From the NCBI GenBank assembly GCA_028694545.1, contig JAQVKV010000232.1:1-5337 (forward strand): DNA of 5,337 nt. The letters run 5' to 3'. Of the stretch, positions 1 through 5,337 are shown in pieces. Under the pieces are notes generated by a model. That model saw only the letters and a program-made list of their open reading frames with translations, was not told where the DNA came from and ran no database searches. Source of the DNA: Zavarzinia sp. (lineage in GTDB: Bacteria > Pseudomonadota > Alphaproteobacteria > Zavarziniales > Zavarziniaceae). The position numbers were made by a program, and so were the translations under genes. The number at the start of each line of letters is the position of its first letter. The stretch's first letter is position 1.

Positions 1-590
<590 letters not shown>

Positions 591-602
591 TCACCTGAAT
601 GA

Positions 603-649
603 TTGGGCGGCGCGGGGCCGTCGCGGCGCCACATTGCATGACCGCCCAA
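603..649. repeat. Imperfect GC-rich inverted repeat in the phaA leader
   Basis: TTGGGCGG at 603-610 is matched by its complement CCGCCCAA at 642-649. An alternative inner stem is GGCGC at 609-613 with GCGCC at 626-630; the two stems share bases and would compete. The element lies 60-107 bases upstream of the phaA start on the minus strand, so it could fold in the phaA transcript leader if transcription starts beyond it. Short GC-rich complementarity is common by chance in DNA of this composition, so a function is doubtful. Confidence 0.3.
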
Positions 650-680
650 CGCCGGTAAACGAGAAATTAGTCGTGTTTCC

Positions 681-743
681 GCAACCGTCTTTGCTGCAAA
701 TCAATTCGCACGCGGCGCTTGCGTGACGGCACCGCAACAAGCG
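681..743. promoter_or_regulatory. Candidate PhaR operator region: clustered TTGC/GCAA elements between phaA and phaR
   Basis: Seen directly: an 11-base palindrome TTTGCTGCAAA at 690-700 (five-base arms around one T); CGCTTG at 716-721 opposed by CAAGCG at 738-743; and nested within that TTGCG at 719-723 opposed by CGCAA at 733-737. A further GCAA is at 681-684. PhaR proteins of alphaproteobacteria such as Paracoccus and Rhodobacter are known to bind TGC-rich, CTGC/GCAG-like dyads and to repress their own gene and phasin genes. The elements lie 39-101 bases upstream of the phaR GTG, in the region expected for a phaR promoter and operator, and could also affect phaA. TTGCGT (719-724) with GACAAT (743-748) is a possible weak -35/-10 pair overlapping them. 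Operator function is inferred. Confidence 0.45.
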
Positions 744-781
744 ACAATGCACCAAAGCTCCCCTGAACGATTGGTACGGCT

Positions 782-1423
782 GTGGCAAAAAAAATGACCG
801 GCGAGGCTCCCGTCACCATCAAGAAGTACGCCAACCGGCGTCTGTACAATACCGCGACGTCCTCCTACGTCACCCTCGACCATCTTTGTCAGATGGTAAA
901 GAACGGCGAGGATTTCGTCGTCTACGACGCGAAGACGGGCGAGGACATCACGCGGTCGGTGCTGACCCAGATCATCTTCGAGGAAGAGGGCAAGGGACAG
1001 AACCTGCTGCCGATCCGATTCCTGCGCCAGCTCATCCGCTTCTACGGCGACCAATTGCAGGGCGTGCTGCCCAATTATCTCGAGCTTTCGATGGAAAGCT
1101 TCGCCAAGAATCAGGAGCAGGTGAAGAGCGTGATCACCGAGGCTTTTTCGGGCAAGAATCCGCTGCGCACCTTTGAGGAACTGGCCCGCCAGAACTTCCA
1201 GCTCTTCGAGCGCGCCATCCGCGCCTTCTCGCCCTTCGCGGCCCTGCGCGCCGCGACCGGCGAAGGTGGGGCGGACGAACTGGCGGCCCCGCCGATGCCG
1301 CTCGTCCCCGGATCGGAAGGCGAGATTTCGGCGCTTCGCGCCCAGATCGAGGCGATGCAGCGCCAGCTCGACGGCATTACCAAGCCGGTGGAGCCGGAAA
1401 AGCCTGAGAAGAAGGAAGGCTGA
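782..1423 (+). CDS. phaR: Polyhydroxyalkanoate synthesis repressor PhaR
   Basis: A PHA-responsive DNA-binding regulator. In known systems it represses phasin and its own gene and is released when it binds PHB granules. The 213-residue product has the hallmark N-terminal domain (PHB/PHA accumulation regulator DNA-binding domain) at about 10-70: VTIKKYANRRLYNTATSSYV, then a DHLCQMVK segment and TGEDITRSVLTQII. A second conserved segment at about 71-150 includes LLPIRFLRQLIRFYGD. The C-terminus is a low-complexity Ala/Pro stretch, a short heptad-like helix (about 180-198) that may help oligomerisation, and a Lys/Glu/Pro-rich tail. The GTG at 782 was chosen because it gives the family-typical start MAKK; an in-frame ATG at 794 would remove four residues, and neither has a strong Shine-Dalgarno. 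The start lies in a run of eight A (787-794). The gene is divergent from phaA, which supports the PHA role. Confidence 0.95.
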   Translation: MAKKMTGEAPVTIKKYANRRLYNTATSSYVTLDHLCQMVKNGEDFVVYDAKTGEDITRSVLTQIIFEEEGKGQNLLPIRFLRQLIRFYGDQLQGVLPNYLELSMESFAKNQEQVKSVITEAFSGKNPLRTFEELARQNFQLFERAIRAFSPFAALRAATGEGGADELAAPPMPLVPGSEGEISALRAQIEAMQRQLDGITKPVEPEKPEKKEG

Positions 1424-1427
1424 GGGC

Positions 1428-1462
1428 GGGCTTACCCCCTCACGAAGGGCTTACCCCCTCAC
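1428..1462. repeat. 16-bp direct repeat (two copies, 19-bp period) after phaR
   Basis: GGGCTTACCCCCTCAC occurs at 1428-1443 and again at 1447-1462, separated by GAA. The second copy runs into the left arm of the large inverted repeat that begins at 1454, so the first copy looks like a partial duplication of the outer end of that element. It begins five bases after the phaR stop. No coding potential was seen here. Confidence 0.8.
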
Positions 1463-1555
1463 CCCGGCCCTCTCCCCCAAGGGGGCGAGGGAGTAGATCA
1501 CGCGCGAGGCAGGCCCCCTCGCCCCCTTCAGGGGGAGAGGGCCGGGGTGAGGGGG
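1454..1555. terminator. Long inverted repeat between convergent phaR and rlmJ; probable bidirectional terminator or dispersed palindromic repeat
   Basis: The 38 bases at 1454-1491 are complementary to 1516-1555, every base pairing except a two-base bulge (CA at 1529-1530); the 24 bases at 1492-1515 form the loop. Each arm also contains a small internal hairpin, CCCCCAAGGGGG at 1474-1485 and CCCCCTTCAGGGGG at 1522-1535. The outer sequence CCCCTCACCCCGGCCCTCTC resembles a C/T-rich intergenic repeat often met in proteobacterial genomes near gene ends. It fills the gap between two converging genes and ends five bases before the rlmJ stop, so transcripts from either side would form a very stable stem. 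There is no U-tract, so a classical intrinsic terminator is not shown. The pairing is certain; terminator activity is inferred. Confidence 0.7.
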
Positions 1556-1560
1556 GACTC

Positions 1561-2391
1561 TCAGTCTTCGACGACTTCCCCCGCCAGCCATTCGACGCGC
1601 GCGCTGCCCGTCGCGCGATAGCCCATCAGGTCGACCAGCGTCGGCAGGTCGCGCGCCAGATCCTCGTCCAGGCGCCACGGCGGGCGGATCACGATCAGGC
1701 CCGAGCCCGCGAAGCGGCCAGGGTCGTGATCGGGCTGGGTCAGCAGTTCGACCGCGAGGATCCGGGAAACGCCGGAGACGCGTAGCGTCTCATGCAGGCG
1801 GTCGGCCGCCCGGCGGCCCTTCACCGGATACCAGCCGAGCAGGATCGCGGTGGAGGCGCGTTTCGCCGCCTCGATCAGATGTGCCGCCAATTGCTCGAAA
1901 TCGTCGGCCGCCTCGAACGGCGGGTCGATCAGCACGATGCTGCGCCCCGTCTTTACCGGCAGGAAGGCACGCAGGGCACTCCAGCCGTCACGCCGATGCA
2001 CGGCGGCGCGCGGGTCGCGGGCCAGCGCGTCCTTCAGGGCGTCGGAAACCGGGGCCACCGTCTCGCAGGCGATCACCCGGTCCTGCTCGCGCAGCAGGCG
2101 CAGGGCGACAAGGGGCGAGCCAGGGTAGAGCAGGGCATCGCCCGCCAGCGCCGTCGCATAGGCGGCGCAGACCGGCGGCCATGTCGCCGGCTCATGGTCG
2201 AGCAGGCGGCCGATACCCTCCTGCCATTCGCCGCCCTCGGGGTCCAGTTCATAGAGACCGGCGCCGGCATGGCTGTCGATCACGGTGATCGGCGCGGGCT
2301 TCGCCTCGAGGCGTTCGATGATCGTGGCGAGCACCAGATGCTTCAGGACGTCGCCCGCATTGCCGGCATGGAAATGGTGGCGGTAGTTCAT
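1561..2391 (-). CDS. rlmJ: 23S rRNA (adenine(2030)-N6)-methyltransferase RlmJ
   Basis: Transfers a methyl group from S-adenosylmethionine to N6 of A2030 (E. coli numbering) in 23S rRNA. The 276-residue product is close to the usual length of about 280. It opens with the diagnostic MNYRHHFHAGNAGDVLKH, continues with the SAM-binding region VIDSHAGAGLYEL (about 38-49), YPGSPLVALRLLREQD (about 89-104), and the catalytic IDPPFE at 155-160. That motif is IDPPYE in E. coli, a conservative Tyr-to-Phe change. The C-terminal SGLIVIRPPW (about 230-239) is also typical. The reading frame is open for 59 more codons upstream (to 2568), but that stretch overlaps the preceding gene, is Arg/Pro-rich and lacks homology, so the ATG at 2391 is chosen. 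It lies four bases after the stop of the upstream methyltransferase gene and shows no clear Shine-Dalgarno, which suggests translational coupling. Confidence 0.95.
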   Translation of the reverse strand: MNYRHHFHAGNAGDVLKHLVLATIIERLEAKPAPITVIDSHAGAGLYELDPEGGEWQEGIGRLLDHEPATWPPVCAAYATALAGDALLYPGSPLVALRLLREQDRVIACETVAPVSDALKDALARDPRAAVHRRDGWSALRAFLPVKTGRSIVLIDPPFEAADDFEQLAAHLIEAAKRASTAILLGWYPVKGRRAADRLHETLRVSGVSRILAVELLTQPDHDPGRFAGSGLIVIRPPWRLDEDLARDLPTLVDLMGYRATGSARVEWLAGEVVED

Positions 2392-2395
2392 CGTG

Positions 2396-3760
2396 TCAGC
2401 GGGCACGCTCGAGCACGGCGGCAAAGAAGCCGTCGGTCCCGTGGCGGGCCGGACTGAGCGCCAGATGCGGCCCGTTCCCCGGCGCCGGCCGGGACGAGCC
2501 GACCGCTTCCCAGGCCTCGGCCAGGGGCACCGCGCGGAAATCCGGATGGCGGGCGAGGAAGGCTTCAACCTGGGCCTCGTCCTCGTCGATCAGGACCGAA
2601 CAGGTGGCGTAGACGAGGCGCCCGCCCGGCTTCACCAGCGGTGCCGCGCGATCGAGGATCGTTGCCTGCAGGGCGGTCAGATGGGTCAGTTCCTCGGCGC
2701 TGCTGCGCCATTTGGCATCCGGGTTGCGGCGAAAAGTGCCGGTACCGGTACAGGGCGCATCCACCAGCACGCGATCGAAGGCGCCTTTCTGGCGTGACAG
2801 GAAGCGGTCGCCCTCGGTGCCCAGGGCATGGCGGGTGACATTGTGGACATCGGCCCGGCGCAGGCGCGCCACCGCCTCGTCCAGCCGGCGGCCGTCGACG
2901 TCGGTGGCGATCAGGCGGCCCTTGTTCTCCATGGCGGCCGCGATGGCGAGGGTCTTGCCGCCGGCCCCTGCGCAGAAATCGAGCACCCGTTCGCCCGCCC
3001 GCGCGCCGAGCAGCAGGGCGGCGAGCTGGGATGCTTCGTCCTGGACCTCGACCAGGCCCTCGCGCCAGGCCCGGCCCCGGGCCAGCGCCGGGCGTCCCTC
3101 GACCCGCAGCCCGACCGGCGACAGCGGCGTGGGCACGGCGATGATGCCGTCCTCGGCCAGGGCGGCGATGGCGGCATCGCGCCCGCCCTTCAGCGTGTTG
3201 ACGCGCAGGTCGAGCCCGGTCTCGGCGCAGAGCGCCTCGGCTTCCGGCAGCAGGCGCGGGCCGAAGCGGGCTTCGAGATGGGGCATCAGCCAGGCGGGCA
3301 GATTGGCGGCCACGGCGGGCGGCTGATCCGGATGACCGAGGCTGCGCTCGTACAATTGCGCCGCCGCCTGGGTTTCCGGTGTCGGCAGATGCGGCAGATG
3401 CTTGCGCAGGCCGGACTTGTCCTGCCCGTCGAGCAGGCAGAGGCCGGCGACAAGGCGGGACAGCGGTGCTGGCCGCGCGCCGACATGCTGCACCCACCAG
3501 TCGAGCTGGGCCCGATGGCGGCAGATGGCAAGGGTGAGGCGGGCGATGCGGCTGCGCGCCGGGGGCGGCCACTTGCGCTTGTCGAAGGCGGATTTGAGCA
3601 CGCGGTCGGCGGCGCGGCCGTTCTCGATCGCCACCAGGGCGTCGAGCACGGCGGCGGCGATCTCGGTCTCGAGCTTCGGGCGCGGCCGGCGCGGCCGGAA
3701 GGAGCGCTCGGTGGAAGCGCGGTCGGAAGGGGCGGGTCTGCGACGGTCGGGTGGGGCCAT
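2396..3760 (-). CDS. rsmB: RsmB/NOP-family SAM-dependent RNA (cytosine-5) methyltransferase
   Basis: Methylates C5 of a cytosine in RNA, most likely 16S rRNA (C967 in E. coli RsmB). The product has 454 residues. Residues 1-30 are Arg/Pro-rich and probably disordered. Residues about 31-165 form a helical region like the NusB-type domain of RsmB. The Rossmann methyltransferase fold follows: motif I VLDFCAGAGGKT at 259-270, acidic ATDVD at 285-289, motif IV DAPCTGTG with Cys337, and motif VI YATCS with catalytic Cys387. The ending GTDGFFAAVLER is typical. Both cysteines of the m5C mechanism are present, so the enzyme should be active. The ATG at 3760 is the only plausible early start, with AGGG about ten bases upstream. 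The gene is upstream of and probably co-transcribed with rlmJ. The family has paralogues (RsmB, RsmF and others), so the exact target base is not certain; the NusB-like region favours RsmB. Confidence 0.87.
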   Translation of the reverse strand: MAPPDRRRPAPSDRASTERSFRPRRPRPKLETEIAAAVLDALVAIENGRAADRVLKSAFDKRKWPPPARSRIARLTLAICRHRAQLDWWVQHVGARPAPLSRLVAGLCLLDGQDKSGLRKHLPHLPTPETQAAAQLYERSLGHPDQPPAVAANLPAWLMPHLEARFGPRLLPEAEALCAETGLDLRVNTLKGGRDAAIAALAEDGIIAVPTPLSPVGLRVEGRPALARGRAWREGLVEVQDEASQLAALLLGARAGERVLDFCAGAGGKTLAIAAAMENKGRLIATDVDGRRLDEAVARLRRADVHNVTRHALGTEGDRFLSRQKGAFDRVLVDAPCTGTGTFRRNPDAKWRSSAEELTHLTALQATILDRAAPLVKPGGRLVYATCSVLIDEDEAQVEAFLARHPDFRAVPLAEAWEAVGSSRPAPGNGPHLALSPARHGTDGFFAAVLERAR

Positions 3761-3838
3761 GATCGGCGCACCCTAATCGCGCATCGCGGGCTTCGCCATC
3801 ACCGAATGATCATGCCCGGCGACGCGCCAGACGTATCT

Positions 3839-3873
3839 TGCTCAAAACTTGTGCATTGATGGTCTTTTGAGCA
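3839..3873. promoter_or_regulatory. 9-bp perfect dyad (TGCTCAAAA-N17-TTTTGAGCA), candidate operator or upstream activator site
   Basis: TGCTCAAAA at 3839-3847 is exactly complementary to TTTTGAGCA at 3865-3873, with 17 bases between. It stands out as an AT-rich island in GC-rich DNA. It lies between the divergent rsmB-like gene and glnK, and its centre (3856) is about 96 bases upstream of the -24 element of the candidate sigma-54 promoter, the distance at which enhancer-binding proteins such as NtrC usually bind. The half-sites partly resemble NtrC half-sites (TGCAC...GGTGCA) but are not a good match. The dyad is certain; the binding protein is not known. Confidence 0.5.
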
Positions 3874-3950
3874 GCAATTTGTCGAAAATAAGACGACGCG
3901 AGTGTACCGCGCCGCGCGCGCCGGCCCTTGAATCAGGCGCGGGGCACGAT

Positions 3951-3966
3951 TGGCACGGTTCTTGAG
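3951..3966 (+). promoter_or_regulatory. Candidate sigma-54 (RpoN) -24/-12 promoter for glnK-amtB
   Basis: The sequence TGGCACGGTTCTTGAG matches the sigma-54 consensus TGGCACG-N4-TTGCW except at the C and W of the -12 element (TTGAG here). The -24 GG is at 3952-3953 and the -12 G at 3964, with the required ten-base spacing. Transcription would start near 3976, about 80 bases before the glnK ATG. glnK-amtB operons in many proteobacteria are NtrC/sigma-54 dependent, so the location is as expected. The weak point is GA instead of GC at -12. Confidence 0.65.
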
Positions 3967-3990
3967 TCTGCAGGTGTCCGGGTGGCGTGT

Positions 3991-4396
<406 letters not shown>

Positions 4397-4418
4397 GTGC
4401 CGACGAGAGGTCCTTCCC

Positions 4419-5337
4419 ATGAAACTTAACTGGAAACTTCCGCTCCTCCTCGGCGCGGCGGGCCTTGCGGTGGCGATGCCGGAAATGGCCGCGCACGCGC
4501 AGGAAGTGGCGGCTGAAGCCGCCGCCGAAGTCGCTGCCGCCGATCCCGTGCCCGATAAGGGCGACACGACCTGGATGCTGGTCTCCACCATCCTCGTGCT
4601 GCTGATGACGGTTCCGGGTCTCGCCCTGTTCTACGGCGGCCTCGTCCGCGCGAAGAACATGCTGTCGGTCCTGACCCAGGTTCTCGCGATCGTCTGCGTC
4701 GTCGCCGTGATCTGGGTGATCTACGGCTATTCGCTGGCCTTCACCGGCTCCAACCCGTTCGTCGGCGGCTTCTCGAAGCTGTTCCTCGCCGGGGTGGGCA
4801 TGGATTCCAACGCCGCCACCTTCTCGGACGGCGTGGTGATCCCGGAATACACCTTCATCATCTTCCAGATGACCTTCGCCTGCATCACGCCGGCCCTGAT
4901 CCTCGGCGCCTTCGCCGAGCGCATCAAGTTCTCGGCCGTGATCCTGTTCACGATCCTGTGGGTGACCTTCATCTACTTCCCGATCTGCCACATGGTCTGG
5001 TACGCGGGCACGGGCGAGCCCGGCGATCCGAACGGCCTGATCTTCGAGTGGGGCGCGCTGGACTTCGCGGGCGGCACCGTCGTCCACATCAATTCCGGTA
5101 TCGCCGCGCTGGTGGGCTGCCTGCTCGTCGGCAAGCGCATCGGCTTTGGCAAGGAAGTCATGGCCCCGCACTCGCTGACCATGACCATGATCGGTGCCTC
5201 GCTGCTGTGGGTGGGCTGGTTCGGCTTCAACGCCGGTTCCAACCTGGAAGCCAACGGTGGCGCCGCGCTGGCCGCGATCAACACCTTCGTCGCCACGGCG
5301 GCGGCAGGCAGCTCGTGGCTCTTCGTCGAATGGATCG
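4419..5337 (+). CDS. amtB: Ammonium transporter AmtB, N-terminal part, cut by window edge
   Basis: A trimeric inner-membrane channel for ammonium uptake, gated by GlnK. 306 codons are visible of roughly 430-450. Residues 1-27 are a signal peptide (Lys-rich start, Leu/Ala core, AHA before QE), as in E. coli AmtB, then an Ala/Glu-rich periplasmic stretch to about 50. Transmembrane helices are seen from about 52-73, 87-108, 144-167, 172-196, 218-239, 252-273 and 281-305. Aligned by eye to E. coli AmtB mature numbering, conserved pore residues are Phe153 (F107), Trp194 (W148), Asp215 (D160), His223 (H168), Phe270 (F215) and Ser274 (S219). The second pore histidine (H318) lies beyond the window. 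The signatures DFAGGTVVHINSG and GWFGFNAGS are present. The ATG has GAGAGG at 4405-4410, eight bases upstream. Probably co-transcribed with glnK from the upstream sigma-54-type promoter. Confidence 0.96.
   Translation, partial: MKLNWKLPLLLGAAGLAVAMPEMAAHAQEVAAEAAAEVAAADPVPDKGDTTWMLVSTILVLLMTVPGLALFYGGLVRAKNMLSVLTQVLAIVCVVAVIWVIYGYSLAFTGSNPFVGGFSKLFLAGVGMDSNAATFSDGVVIPEYTFIIFQMTFACITPALILGAFAERIKFSAVILFTILWVTFIYFPICHMVWYAGTGEPGDPNGLIFEWGALDFAGGTVVHINSGIAALVGCLLVGKRIGFGKEVMAPHSLTMTMIGASLLWVGWFGFNAGSNLEANGGAALAAINTFVATAAAGSSWLFVEWI

Noticed and set aside
2392..2568. 59-codon N-terminal extension of RlmJ
   Set aside because: It overlaps the end of the upstream methyltransferase gene in another frame and lacks homology, while MNYRHHFHAG at 2391 is the standard RlmJ start.
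2828..3859. 343-codon open frame on the plus strand opposite the RsmB-like gene
   Set aside because: Long antisense frames are common in DNA with high third-position GC. The opposite strand encodes all RsmB-family motifs including both cysteines, while this frame shows no recognisable domain.
3850..3866. Possible classical NtrC site (TGTGCATTGATGGTCTT) within the dyad
   Set aside because: Only about half of the positions agree with TGCAC-N-GGTGCA type sites and the right half lacks the GTGCA end, so it is not annotated as an NtrC site.
3942..3956. A second GGGCACG element overlapping the sigma-54 promoter, considered as an alternative promoter
   Set aside because: Ten bases after its GG the sequence is AC instead of GC, and there is no TTGC-like -12 element; only the TGGCACG at 3951 has an acceptable partner.

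Overview
The window is ordinary, high-GC chromosomal DNA from an alphaproteobacterium. The protein sequences (a PhaR repressor with a near-invariant N-terminal domain, a GlnK/GlnZ-type PII protein paired with AmtB, and an RlmJ-RsmB-family pair) look most like Rhodospirillales and relatives. That placement rests on memory of the families, not on a search. No tRNA, rRNA, insertion sequence, prophage, CRISPR array or defence gene was seen, and no undescribed multi-gene system. The interest lies in the regulatory DNA between genes.

Layout, left to right. (1) Positions 1-542, minus strand: N-terminal part of acetyl-CoA acetyltransferase (phaA type), running off the left edge. (2) Positions 543-781: a divergent intergenic region carrying a cluster of TTGC/GCAA elements that may be a PhaR operator. 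(3) Positions 782-1423, plus: phaR, the polyhydroxyalkanoate (PHA) synthesis regulator, with a GTG start. (4) Positions 1424-1560: a convergent intergenic region almost filled by a 16-bp tandem repeat and a 38-bp-per-arm inverted repeat, a likely bidirectional terminator and probably a dispersed repeat. (5) Positions 1561-2391 and 2396-3760, both minus: rlmJ downstream of an RsmB/NOP-family RNA m5C methyltransferase gene, 4 nt apart, a probable two-gene rRNA-modification operon. (6) Positions 3761-4057: a divergent intergenic region with a 9-bp dyad, a sigma-54-type -24/-12 promoter and a leader hairpin. (7) Positions 4058-4396, plus: glnK (PII). (8) Positions 4419 to the right edge, plus: amtB, ammonium channel, truncated by the window.

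Three functional themes sit side by side. phaA and phaR belong to PHB carbon storage: PhaA makes acetoacetyl-CoA, and PhaR senses polymer and represses PHA-associated genes. The rsmB-like/rlmJ pair modifies RNA, with one enzyme family typically acting on 16S and the other on 23S rRNA. glnK-amtB is the usual nitrogen-responsive module, in which uridylylated or free GlnK controls ammonium entry through AmtB. A sigma-54 promoter upstream fits nitrogen-starvation control by NtrC, though only the promoter-like sequence is visible here.
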